Shown here: piece by piece, positions 16,951 through 23,677 of the stretch
Numbering within the stretch: the first letter of the stretch is position 1
Layout: every line of letters starts with the position of its first letter
Source of the DNA: Flavobacteriales bacterium
Lineage (GTDB): Bacteria > Bacteroidota > Bacteroidia > Flavobacteriales > BACL11
NCBI GenBank assembly: GCA_002730985.1
Contig: PCBP01000041.1
Location: 1 to 28,548, forward strand
DNA: 28,548 nucleotides
Direction of reading: 5' to 3'
Made by a program: the position numbers and the translations under genes
The notes under the pieces: model-generated
Database searches by the model: none
Seen by the model: only the letters and a program-made list of their open reading frames with translations
Told to the model about the DNA's origin: nothing

Positions 16951-16977
16951 GATACAAAGATACTATTTTTACTTTTG
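16945..16977 (+). promoter_or_regulatory. Putative pdxJ promoter
   Basis: TACTTTTG (16970-16977) matches TAnnTTTG and ends 10 nt before the pdxJ ATG. A TTG at 16945-16947 sits 22 bp upstream as a possible -33 element. This promoter overlaps the oppositely directed -7 of the CBS gene. Confidence 0.5.
16955..16962 (-). promoter_or_regulatory. Putative -7 element for the CBS-Omp85-nadK run
   Basis: TATCTTTG on the minus strand is an exact TAnnTTTG match, only 4 nt before the GTG start at 16950. Transcription starting 4-8 nt downstream of it would give a leaderless or near-leaderless mRNA. It lies within the pdxJ promoter on the other strand. Confidence 0.5.
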
Positions 16978-16987
16978 TAATTAAATT

Positions 16988-17701
16988 ATGACTCAGCTAA
17001 GCGTAAATATAAATAAGATAGCAACTCTAAGGAATGCTAGAGGTGGGGACATCCCAAATGTTGTTAAGACTGCTATTGATTGTCTGAGATTTGGAGCAGA
17101 TGGGATAACTGTTCACCCAAGGCCTGATGAAAGGCATATTACTAGGAAGGATATTATTGATCTTAAAGCAATGATTACAAGAGAATACAATATTGAAGGT
17201 TATCCATCCGAGGATTTCATAAAAATGGTACTGGAAGTTAATCCTGAGCAGGTTACTTTAGTTCCGGATGGGCCTGATGTTCTTACTTCATGCGCAGGTT
17301 GGGATACTGTTAAATTCTCAGATTTGCTTAAACAAGTAATTACTATTTTTAAGGAGCAAGGTATTCGAACTTCTGTTTTTGTAGATCCAAAGATAGAAAT
17401 GATTGAGGGTGTAAAACTTTGCGGAACAGATAGAATTGAGCTTTATACAGAAGATTATGCTAATAATTACCGCGTTAATAAAGAGAAGGCAATTGAGCCT
17501 TATATTTTGGCTGCAGAAAAAGCGACGGCATTAGGGTTAGAAATAAATGCTGGGCATGATTTGAGTTTGGAAAACTTAGCATATTTTGTAGAGAAAGTCC
17601 CAAACTTAGCTGAAGTATCTATTGGTCATGCACTTATAAGTGATGCAATTTATTTAGGGCTGGAAAATACTATACAAATATATAAGAGACTTTGTAGATG
17701 A
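16988..17701 (+). CDS. pdxJ: Pyridoxine 5'-phosphate synthase
   Basis: Condenses 1-deoxyxylulose 5-phosphate with 3-amino-2-oxopropyl phosphate to pyridoxine 5'-phosphate, the last ring-forming step of DXP-dependent vitamin B6 synthesis. It is 237 aa, the family's normal length, and a TIM barrel. Conserved blocks: [17 protein letters not shown] (N-terminal phosphate/substrate loop), [16 protein letters not shown] (with the HPRPDERH signature), [25 protein letters not shown] and [12 protein letters not shown] with the catalytic His, then [12 protein letters not shown]. Its TGA overlaps the ATG of the downstream alpha/beta hydrolase (ATGA), so the two are coupled. No pdxA is present in the window. 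Confidence 0.96.
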   Translation: MTQLSVNINKIATLRNARGGDIPNVVKTAIDCLRFGADGITVHPRPDERHITRKDIIDLKAMITREYNIEGYPSEDFIKMVLEVNPEQVTLVPDGPDVLTSCAGWDTVKFSDLLKQVITIFKEQGIRTSVFVDPKIEMIEGVKLCGTDRIELYTEDYANNYRVNKEKAIEPYILAAEKATALGLEINAGHDLSLENLAYFVEKVPNLAEVSIGHALISDAIYLGLENTIQIYKRLCR

Positions 17702-18468
17702 AACTTTATTCAAAGATATATGGTGAAAGATTACAAGATTTAATAATAATCCATGGGCTTCTGGGCATGAGTGATAATTGGAATACGATTGGGAAAAAAT
17801 TTTCCAAATATTTTAAAGTGCATCTGATTGATTTAAGAAACCATGGTAGGTCACCACATTCTGAAGATTTTAATTATGACGTTATGTGTGAGGATGTGTT
17901 GCGTTATATATCAGATAATAGCATCAATAACCCTATAATTTTAGGCCATTCATTAGGAGGTAAGGTAGCAATGAAACTGGCATTTACATATCCGAATAAA
18001 ATAGAAAAATTAATAGTTGCAGATATTTCTCCAAGAAAATACAATACTGACTTTTTTCAGAATTTATTGAGAACGTTACATAAATTACCTTTAGAAAGTT
18101 TTGCAAAAAGAGAGGAGATTGATGATATACTATCCGAAACTTATCAGGATAGAGCAATGAGATCGTTTTTAATGAAAAATTTATATAGAAATGAGGATAA
18201 AGAATTTGCTTGGAGATTTAATATAAATGTGCTTTCAGAGAAAGTAAGCAATATACAAGAGGCTGACTTTATTAAAGGGGATTGTAATACTCCTACTCAT
18301 TTTATTAAAGGTGGGGATTCAAATTATATTACAAGTGAGGATGAGCAGTTAATAAATAAATATTTCTCTAATTCTAGTATTGCTACTATTGAAGGTGCAG
18401 GCCATTGGGTGCATGCAGAAAATCCTGAAAGATTTTATAATGAGGTTACGGGATTTTGTTTAATGTAA
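17698..18468 (+). CDS. Alpha/beta-fold hydrolase (YbfF-like esterase)
   Basis: Cytoplasmic serine hydrolase of 256 aa with the alpha/beta-hydrolase core. The oxyanion region is [13 protein letters not shown]. The YbfF-type strand [15 protein letters not shown] follows, then the nucleophile elbow [10 protein letters not shown] with S85, and the catalytic His H236 in [14 protein letters not shown]. The acid is probably the Asp in [12 protein letters not shown]. There is no signal peptide. The lid region (about 120-185) is helical. It is coupled to pdxJ by an ATGA overlap, a linkage common in Bacteroidota, but this does not show a role in B6 metabolism. The substrate is unknown; short-chain acyl esters or acyl-CoA thioesters are the family's usual in vitro substrates. 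Confidence 0.88.
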   Translation: MKLYSKIYGERLQDLIIIHGLLGMSDNWNTIGKKFSKYFKVHLIDLRNHGRSPHSEDFNYDVMCEDVLRYISDNSINNPIILGHSLGGKVAMKLAFTYPNKIEKLIVADISPRKYNTDFFQNLLRTLHKLPLESFAKREEIDDILSETYQDRAMRSFLMKNLYRNEDKEFAWRFNINVLSEKVSNIQEADFIKGDCNTPTHFIKGGDSNYITSEDEQLINKYFSNSSIATIEGAGHWVHAENPERFYNEVTGFCLM

Positions 18469-18503
18469 ATCAAGTATCCAACAGTAATTTGACGGTTTTT
18501 TCT

Positions 18504-18537
18504 ACCCCCACCACCCCCTTTTTTTCTCTTTTTTTCG
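18504..18537 (+). repeat. Low-complexity pyrimidine tract (C-rich, then T-rich)
   Basis: In the 97-bp convergent gap between the hydrolase and the MBL gene there is an uninterrupted run of C's with two interspersed A's (CCCCCACCACCCCC) followed directly by long T runs broken only by single C's. On the minus strand it is a purine tract of G5, G2 and G5. It stands out in such an AT-rich genome. No terminator hairpin is associated with it. Confidence 0.75.
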
Positions 18538-18565
18538 TTCCTGTAATTATTAAATAATTGGGCTA

Positions 18566-19486
18566 TTAGAACTTTATAATTTGGCCTTCTCTTGCAAGGT
18601 TAAATCCTTTTTTAGTTACTTCTTTTTGCGCATTACTTCTTTCTTGTAATAGTGGATTAGTATGGTTGTAATGTATAAAATGCACTTTAGCTCTATCCTT
18701 TTTAGAAAGCTCAGAGAATAACTCCATGCTTTCCTCTACAAAAGGATGAGGTATCCCGCTCATATCTCTTTGTAATTCTCCATCTTTGTAAAAAGTAGCA
18801 TCCAAAAAGGCATAATCTACTTGTTTAATAAGCTTAGTAATACTTACTTCCCACTGCTCCCATTTATCAATGTCTGGAATAAAAATTAAGGATTTATTAT
18901 TCGCTTTTATTTTATAACCAACGGTTTCTGAGTATTCATCTCTGTGAGGGACTAAAAAAGGGGTAACACTTATTCTTTGGTTTAACTTAATGGCAGAATC
19001 ATTTTCTAATAATTTCAATTCTATATTTTTGATCTTTACAAGCTGATCCCAAGGCGCATTAGTTTTTATAAAATTTTGCATTTTTATCATGCAATAAACA
19101 GGCAAATTATTGCATCCCATTACTTCTCTTCCAAAGTGCATTAATCCTGTATAATGCCCCATGTGTGCATGGGTGAGAAACACTCCATTAAGCGGATTAA
19201 TGCCTGATTTTTTTTCTAATAATTGAAGTTGAAATTTTATATCAGGCGTAGCATCAAAAATCCATTGTTTCTTACTTATAGGGTCCACTAAAGCCAAGCA
19301 ACTTACTTTCTTTCTTTTTGATGGGTCTTTCCATGCGTCTTTACAGCAATCTTTATTGCATCCTGCTTGCGGATAGCCCCCATCTTGGGCTACTCCAAGC
19401 ACTACAATATACGGGTTAGGCTCATTTTTCATTGTTTTACTGCATGCTAAAGTAGCTAATATAATAATTATTAAAACGACTCTCAT
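18566..19486 (-). CDS. Lipoprotein metallo-beta-lactamase-fold hydrolase (PqqB-like)
   Basis: Predicted lipid-anchored MBL-fold protein of 306 aa. The N-terminus MRVVLIIIILATLACSK is a lipoprotein signal with lipobox TLAC and C15 as the acylated Cys. The mature start IVVLGVAQDGGYPQAGC plus CCKDAW resembles PqqB-type proteins. The metal motif is THAHMGHYTGL (H106, H108, H111): a HxHxxH in which the usual Asp of HxHxDH is Gly. Later conserved points are FLVPHRDEYSETVGYKI, IFIPDIDKW, AFLDATFYKDGE and VHFIHYNHTNPLL. There is no other pqq gene here, so PQQ biosynthesis is unlikely. Its ATG overlaps the GNAT stop by 1 bp (TAATG), and it is last in a four-gene operon. The substrate is unknown. Confidence 0.85.
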   Translation of the reverse strand: MRVVLIIIILATLACSKTMKNEPNPYIVVLGVAQDGGYPQAGCNKDCCKDAWKDPSKRKKVSCLALVDPISKKQWIFDATPDIKFQLQLLEKKSGINPLNGVFLTHAHMGHYTGLMHFGREVMGCNNLPVYCMIKMQNFIKTNAPWDQLVKIKNIELKLLENDSAIKLNQRISVTPFLVPHRDEYSETVGYKIKANNKSLIFIPDIDKWEQWEVSITKLIKQVDYAFLDATFYKDGELQRDMSGIPHPFVEESMELFSELSKKDRAKVHFIHYNHTNPLLQERSNAQKEVTKKGFNLAREGQIIKF

Positions 19487-19986
19487 TATATGATTTTTTC
19501 AAAACAATAATACTCATTTTTATTAGGTTTTAAATTGATAGCCCCTAATTTTCTATATCCTAATTTTATGTAAAAATCCATTGCTTTTAGATTCCCACTA
19601 TAAGTGTCAAGTCGGATAGATTTTAATCCTCTTTTTATTGCCATTTTTTCAGTAAATAACATTAAATTTTTCCCGATTTTTTTATTCCAAAATTTTTCTT
19701 TAACCGCCAATCTATGGACTACTAAAAATTCACTGGAAGTGTCTTCCCAATTAACATCTAAATAAGTAAGATCTTGATTTTTATCTATATTTATTCCCCC
19801 AACTATTACCTCTTTATCTTCCGCAACATAATAGGTTTGGTTTTCTAAATCTTGAGCGATTGTTTGAGTGTCTGGGTACGTATCATCCCATTGGTCAATT
19901 CCGTTTTTTATCATTCCTGCGACACAAGATTCATACATCTTCATAATTTTTATCAGGTCTTCTTTATAGGCTTTTCTGATTGTCAT
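19486..19986 (-). CDS. GNAT-family N-acetyltransferase
   Basis: Acyl-CoA-dependent N-acyltransferase of 166 aa, single GNAT domain. Motif A is visible as LVVHRLAVKEKFWNKKIGKNLMLF, where the acetyl-CoA pyrophosphate loop has the form KFWNKKIGKNL, a variant of R/Q-x-x-G-x-G/A in which the first Gly is replaced. Motif B follows as RLDTYSGNLKAMDFYIKLGYRKLGAI, with the conserved Tyr that acts as general acid. The N-terminal half has the usual helix-strand start (MTIRKAYKEDLIKIMKMYES) and a GIDQWDDTYPD segment common in this subgroup. It overlaps the LuxE-like gene by 4 bp (ATGA) and the MBL gene by 1 bp, so all three are translationally coupled. The acceptor is unknown. Confidence 0.88.
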   Translation of the reverse strand: MTIRKAYKEDLIKIMKMYESCVAGMIKNGIDQWDDTYPDTQTIAQDLENQTYYVAEDKEVIVGGINIDKNQDLTYLDVNWEDTSSEFLVVHRLAVKEKFWNKKIGKNLMLFTEKMAIKRGLKSIRLDTYSGNLKAMDFYIKLGYRKLGAINLKPNKNEYYCFEKII

Positions 19987-20951
19987 TGGACAAGTAAATT
20001 ACAGCCTCTAAGATCTGCATTATTGAATCGACCAAGGATTTTGAAAGTGCCATCTTCGAAGGTTTTTCCTAAGTCTTTAGTAGCGATAAACGGGCATGAG
20101 TAGATATTGGCTAAGTCTATTATATTGATTCCGCCAGTATTATTTTCCCCAATCATTGTAAGTGGATCATTTATATCTCTAATTAAGATCTTCTTCCAAG
20201 GAGGGGATTTAAAAACCCCATTTCTATCTGAGTAGCTTTGCGATAGTAATTCTGTCATGCCATATTCAGAGTGTATTTCATCTAAAGCAAAGGCAGCTTT
20301 AAGTTTTTGGTGAAGCTCCTCTTTTAGCATTTCTTTTCTTTTGCCCTTTGTCCCTCCCGTTTCTATTATTATTGTATGCTTTAATTTTTGAGGAAATTGC
20401 TCTGCTAAATCCAAAAGAGCATGACTAACTCCAAATAAAATTGTTTTCTGCTTTTCTTTTTCTAATTTTTTGAGTGTAACTAATAATTGCTCATAGTTAT
20501 TTAGGTAAAACCCACTTTGTTCATGTTTGCTCTGTGAAATTAGATCATCCACCATATAAATTAGTGATGAGCCTTCCTGTTCTCTATAATTTGGAAGTAG
20601 AGACAAGATACAATACTCTTTGATATCACCATAAAAAAGCTCAAATGATCTCAAGTAAGAATTTCTGTAAAGTGAAATATCAGAAACTAAGTGCTTGCTT
20701 TGATTTCCTGTTGTCCCACTACTTAAAAACACTTTTTCAACTGGTCTGCCTTGGCAAATTATCTGCTCCGTTTTAAAAAAGGATATAGGCAAGAATGGGA
20801 TTTCAAATATGTTCTTCGGATTTTCACCTTTTAATATTAGCGTTGCATATGCAGCATATATTGGGTTTTTTTTAATTTGGTAATTAAAAATTGAGAGTGC
20901 TAACATTTCAAATTCAGCATCATTTTTTATCTCAAACACTTCTTTTCTCAT
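19983..20951 (-). CDS. LuxE-like acyl-protein synthetase (ANL superfamily)
   Basis: Predicted ATP-dependent carboxylate-activating enzyme of 322 aa, related to LuxE acyl-protein synthetase and the adenylate-forming ANL superfamily. The phosphate-binding A3-type motif is FLSSGTTGNQSKH (residues 76-87). Further family points are GVSHALLDLAEQFP, the A4/A5-like HSEYGMTELLSQSY, SPPWKKILIRD and the C-terminal LGRFNNADLRGCNLLV (A7/A8 equivalent). It lacks the full mobile C-terminal domain of acyl-CoA ligases, as LuxE does. No luxAB or luxCD reductase genes are present, so bioluminescence is not implied. It follows a 57-aa membrane protein by 16 bp and overlaps the GNAT gene. The acyl substrate and acceptor are unknown. 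Confidence 0.88.
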   Translation of the reverse strand: MRKEVFEIKNDAEFEMLALSIFNYQIKKNPIYAAYATLILKGENPKNIFEIPFLPISFFKTEQIICQGRPVEKVFLSSGTTGNQSKHLVSDISLYRNSYLRSFELFYGDIKEYCILSLLPNYREQEGSSLIYMVDDLISQSKHEQSGFYLNNYEQLLVTLKKLEKEKQKTILFGVSHALLDLAEQFPQKLKHTIIIETGGTKGKRKEMLKEELHQKLKAAFALDEIHSEYGMTELLSQSYSDRNGVFKSPPWKKILIRDINDPLTMIGENNTGGINIIDLANIYSCPFIATKDLGKTFEDGTFKILGRFNNADLRGCNLLVQ

Positions 20952-20967
20952 GTTGAAAAATTAGTTT

Positions 20968-21141
20968 TTACAAACTTTTTCGAAAGAAAACAAATAAAAA
21001 GAAACCAGAAACTAATGCAAAAAAGCCTTTGAGCCAGCCTAAACTATTTGTTAAGATATTTGATTCTTGAAGCCATGAAAGTACAGCAAACATTATGCCA
21101 AAACCTGAAATCAAAAGCCATAGTTCTTTTTTTTTATTCAT
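20968..21141 (-). CDS. Small two-helix membrane protein, 57 aa
   Basis: Short ORF of 57 codons. It starts MNKKKELWLL and has two hydrophobic segments: about 7-23 (LWLLISGFGIMFAVLSW) and about 38-53 (LKGFFALVSGFFLFVFF). A short polar loop (QESNILTNSLG) separates them, and the C-terminus is RKSL. Lysines at the N-terminus and Arg/Lys at the C-terminus point to both ends in the cytoplasm. The ATG follows a -7 element by 28 nt, and the stop is 16 bp before the LuxE-like ATG, so it is the first gene of that operon. I do not recognise a family. The frame is free of stops and the hydrophobic pattern is clear, so I consider it real. Confidence 0.75.
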   Translation of the reverse strand: MNKKKELWLLISGFGIMFAVLSWLQESNILTNSLGWLKGFFALVSGFFLFVFFRKSL

Positions 21142-21169
21142 TCTGATAATTTATATATAAGTTTGAGTT

Positions 21170-21177
21170 CAAAGATA
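21170..21177 (-). promoter_or_regulatory. Putative -7 element for the miniprotein-LuxE-GNAT-MBL operon
   Basis: TATCTTTG on the minus strand is an exact TAnnTTTG match, 28 nt before the ATG of the 57-aa protein. The 56 bp between it and the porin terminator hold no other gene. No -33 TTG at 17-23 bp is seen. Confidence 0.45.
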
Positions 21178-21233
21178 TTATTTTTACAAGTACTTATAAA
21201 AACATTTTCTTTTATTTATTAATGATGCTAAAT

Positions 21234-21263
21234 AAAAAAAGCGATACATTAGTATCGCTTTTT
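21234..21263 (-). terminator. Rho-independent terminator after the porin gene
   Basis: Perfect 12-bp inverted repeat (AAAAAGCGATAC, loop ATTA, GTATCGCTTTTT) that on the minus strand ends in a run of seven T's. It begins 15 bp after the porin stop and should end the PiT-porin transcript before the next operon's promoter. It could also work weakly in the plus direction. Confidence 0.9.
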
Positions 21264-21278
21264 AATAATAATAGATGT

Positions 21279-22238
21279 CTAAAATTTATACTCTAAATTA
21301 AGGAATAATGTGTTTTCAGATTCAGATCCTTCCGCAGAGTCAGTCCATGATTGTATGTTTAATGCAACTGTAACTCCTTTTGCTATTATTCTTTCTATGC
21401 CATAGATAGTGTATGACCCCTCTTGATCTGTTTCCGAGGCATCATCATACCTGGCAAAAAATGTATAGTACTCAGATATTTTGTACGACCCATAAATTGA
21501 TAACAGATTTTGTTCAGCATCTTTTACATTATTTGCATTTCTCATCATATCTGTTTCACCACCTATTGTCATATTTTTTGTTTTGTATGCAATTGCACCC
21601 GTAGTGATAGTTTGATTATCACTCATATCATCGTAAGAAGATCTTGGCATGATATCTTGATGTAATCTTAATTTTAAGTTTTCACCTAATGAGTATGTTA
21701 GACCTAGGCCACCTCTAAATAATCCATTAGAGGATTGTGTGTTTTTATATCCTTCTCCATTTAATATTTGAGCATCGATACTAATATTCTCTGAAAATTT
21801 ATAATCAGCAGTTATACCAATATCTGCAGCATTAGCCCACTTATATTTGTCTTGAGCAGATTTTTCAATATATCTTCTACCCCAATTTTTCTCCATAAAT
21901 TTAAAGTTTTTTGCTCCTGTCATACCAATATTTAAGCTTAGATTATTAGATGCATTCCATTTTAACGCAGCAATTTTTAAAAATGCGGTGTACGCACTTC
22001 CAGCACTATTGCTCCCAATATCAAATGTGATTTTTGTTGAAAAACGCTCATCCATTTTATATGAGTATCCTAAATAAGATCGTTTGATTTCAAATTCTTT
22101 AAAAGCATTTTCATCCTCTTCAGCTGACATATCATAGTTAAAGTTAGAGAAAATTTTAACTGAAGGGCTTCCTTCTTGCGCAGTTACATTCATTGACATA
22201 AAAAATGTGCTGCAAATAAATAAGATTGTTTTTTTCAT
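21279..22238 (-). CDS. Outer-membrane porin, probably phosphate-linked
   Basis: Predicted outer-membrane beta-barrel of 319 aa. The signal peptide MKKTILFICSTFFMSMNVTA is cleaved before QEGSPS. The mature protein is made of alternating amphipathic strands (SVKIFSNFNYDMS, FEIKRSYLGYSYKMDERFST, ISIDAQILNGEG) and ends LFLNLEYKF with the C-terminal Phe used for BAM recognition. The IKRSYLGYSYKMDERFSTKI opening resembles phosphate-selective porin O/P-like proteins of Bacteroidota. It begins 16 bp after the PiT-like permease gene and shares its Pho-box-bearing promoter. The role as a phosphate entry route is inferred from this context and not from a motif. It ends at a strong terminator. Confidence 0.82.
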   Translation of the reverse strand: MKKTILFICSTFFMSMNVTAQEGSPSVKIFSNFNYDMSAEEDENAFKEFEIKRSYLGYSYKMDERFSTKITFDIGSNSAGSAYTAFLKIAALKWNASNNLSLNIGMTGAKNFKFMEKNWGRRYIEKSAQDKYKWANAADIGITADYKFSENISIDAQILNGEGYKNTQSSNGLFRGGLGLTYSLGENLKLRLHQDIMPRSSYDDMSDNQTITTGAIAYKTKNMTIGGETDMMRNANNVKDAEQNLLSIYGSYKISEYYTFFARYDDASETDQEGSYTIYGIERIIAKGVTVALNIQSWTDSAEGSESENTLFLNLEYKF

Positions 22239-22254
22239 AGTTGTTAGTTTAATT

Positions 22255-23397
22255 TTAAATACCTAATTTAGAAAAGAATTTAACAATTCCTGCTACAAAT
22301 TCTTGTGGAATAGTTTCAAACATTGATGATGCTGATAGTTGATCATTTACACCTATAGCAATAGCAATAGAAATTACTAAGCCCAAAAGAGCATAAGTCA
22401 TGTCTTTTAATCCTAATTTGAGTGCATGGAAGATATTGTTATTACCTGTTTTCATAATAGCCATACCTAACTCTCTTCCTGCAAGTAATCCAATGAATAC
22501 CCATGTTGTACTCATAGGTACTTTAGAGTGTAATTTAAAGTAAAATAGAATAACACAGTATATTAGATCTATTAAAGTGGCAAAACGAACATCTGTAACA
22601 ACAGATTTTTCTGTTACAATCTTTTGTATTCTACCACCTTTATAATAAAGTAATAGTCCTAGACCAATAACTACAATTGAAGTAAAGCCAATAAATTCGC
22701 CTGTATTTAAACTTCTAGGTAAGTAAACAGCAATATTTGCAGCATCCTGCATAAGCCATACAGACCAAAGTGTTCCAGAAGTGATCCATTGTGCTATTGT
22801 CCATCCAAATTTTGCTTCTCCAGTAAAATATTTTTTAGATGCTTTCGCAACTATTAAAAAGAAAAATAGGCCCATTAAAAAAGATAATATATAACCACTC
22901 ATACTTTTTGCAAGGACAGCTCCTACAGCAGCTGGAGTGGCTGCAAAAGAGGTTAAAAGAATAAATGTAGTAGATACAGGCATTCTTAATCTAGTTAGTA
23001 TTAATAAGAAAATAGGCGCTGCAATTTGTAGAAAATGAAATTTTGTGGGAGCTATTTCAAATCCTTTTGAAGTTAATCTCCCATGACTAACATCACCGCC
23101 AAATGTTATCCAGCTATAAAACATTGTAAAAAAGAAAATCCCTCCAATAAATATCCATAACACCCACCACTTTTTATCTTGATTAGATGCAATAAATGTT
23201 CCAATTGTTTGTATGCTATCATTAGCAATAGCAGCATAAGCAGCAAATACAAAGCCTGCCCACATAGCATATTGAGGGTAGGGTGTTAAAAACATTGCTA
23301 TAATAAACGATAGGCATATAAAACTCAAAAACGATCTTTCTCCTTTTGGGACCCATACAACTTCAGGGTATCCAAAGCCTTTTAGTATTTTTTTCAT
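22255..23397 (-). CDS. PiT-family (SLC20-like) inorganic phosphate permease
   Basis: Inner-membrane phosphate transporter of 380 aa, shorter than E. coli PitA (about 500 aa). It shows the internal duplication of the PiT family. The N-half signature ANDSIQTIGTF (58-68) is matched by QDAANIAVYLP (217-227) in the C-half, and PVSTT (140-144) is matched by PMSTT (294-298). About 9-10 hydrophobic segments can be seen (for example 22-38, 45-60, 78-97, 120-138, 166-184). The classical GAND is degenerate (ANDS and QDAAN), so it is a divergent member; the phosphate substrate is likely, but sulfate or another anion is not excluded. It is first in the operon with the porin (16-bp gap) and faces a Pho-box-like operator and phoBR. 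Confidence 0.85.
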   Translation of the reverse strand: MKKILKGFGYPEVVWVPKGERSFLSFICLSFIIAMFLTPYPQYAMWAGFVFAAYAAIANDSIQTIGTFIASNQDKKWWVLWIFIGGIFFFTMFYSWITFGGDVSHGRLTSKGFEIAPTKFHFLQIAAPIFLLILTRLRMPVSTTFILLTSFAATPAAVGAVLAKSMSGYILSFLMGLFFFLIVAKASKKYFTGEAKFGWTIAQWITSGTLWSVWLMQDAANIAVYLPRSLNTGEFIGFTSIVVIGLGLLLYYKGGRIQKIVTEKSVVTDVRFATLIDLIYCVILFYFKLHSKVPMSTTWVFIGLLAGRELGMAIMKTGNNNIFHALKLGLKDMTYALLGLVISIAIAIGVNDQLSASSMFETIPQEFVAGIVKFFSKLGI

Positions 23398-23438
23398 AAA
23401 TTATGCTGTTTTAATTTAAAATTTCAGCAATTATAATA

Positions 23439-23446
23439 CAAGTTTA
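23439..23446 (-). promoter_or_regulatory. Putative -7 element for the PiT-porin operon
   Basis: TAAACTTG on the minus strand matches TAnnTTTG at all but one position and lies 41 nt before the permease ATG. The TGTTAA-type array starts 9 bp upstream of it and covers the place of the -33 element, as in PhoB-activated promoters. Confidence 0.4.
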
Positions 23447-23455
23447 ACTTGCTAA

Positions 23456-23494
23456 TGTTATGTAAGTGTTAATAAAATAATATTTAAAAGTTAA
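23456..23494. promoter_or_regulatory. Pho-box-like direct-repeat operator upstream of PiT-porin
   Basis: Hexamers in one orientation at 11-bp multiples: TGTTAT (23456), TGTTAA (23467) and AGTTAA (23489), with a degenerate TAATAT in the empty register at 23478. On the minus strand these read as TTAACA-type repeats, like the B. subtilis PhoP box (TTAACA at about 11-bp steps), and the TGTxA core resembles the E. coli Pho box. The distance to the -7 element (9 bp) equals that of activator-type Pho boxes. Confidence 0.6.
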
Positions 23495-23506
23495 GAGGGG
23501 TTTAAT

Positions 23507-23538
23507 AAAAAAAGCATAGTTGTGTAGAAACTATGCTT
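23507..23538 (-). terminator. Rho-independent terminator after the 27-aa ORF
   Basis: Minus strand: AAGCATAGT, a 9-nt loop, ACTATGCTT, then seven T's in a row ending at 23507. It begins 33 nt after the stop of the 27-codon ORF, so that ORF would be transcribed as its own unit. Confidence 0.85.
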
Positions 23539-23571
23539 CTCATTATTTTAAGCTATTACTAATTAAATTAA

Positions 23572-23655
23572 TTAAAGAGCAATAAAAAATACAGCAACCA
23601 TTAAGGCTAAGTAAATAAGAGCTGATAAATCTTTTTTTTGCGTAACACTTTCCAT
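23572..23655 (-). CDS. 27-aa single-helix membrane miniprotein
   Basis: Short ORF of 27 codons. It begins MESVTQKKDLSAL and ends with a hydrophobic helix (LIYLALMVAVFFIAL), which would span the inner membrane with the charged N-terminus in the cytoplasm. It is bounded by a consensus -7 element 22 nt upstream and a strong terminator 33 nt downstream, the whole unit being under 200 bp. The Pho-box-like array lies upstream of its promoter. I do not recognise a family. Small membrane peptides often regulate or stabilise transporters or kinases, so a role with the adjacent PiT permease or PhoR-like kinase is possible but unproven. Confidence 0.65.
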   Translation of the reverse strand: MESVTQKKDLSALIYLALMVAVFFIAL

Positions 23656-23677
23656 ATTATTTGTTTTAAAATATATG

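Noticed and set aside
18566..19486. PQQ biosynthesis gene pqqB
   Set aside because: The protein is a lipoprotein and stands without pqqA/C/D/E, so only the fold relation is supported.
19983..20951. Bioluminescence operon suggested by LuxE similarity
   Set aside because: No luciferase, acyl reductase or thioesterase lux genes are adjacent. The family is widespread in non-luminous Bacteroidota.
23401..23430. AT-rich imperfect palindrome (CTG...CAG) in the PiT leader
   Set aside because: The arms match only partly, and in such AT-rich sequence this is expected by chance. It has no loop or T-run to make a terminator or riboswitch.
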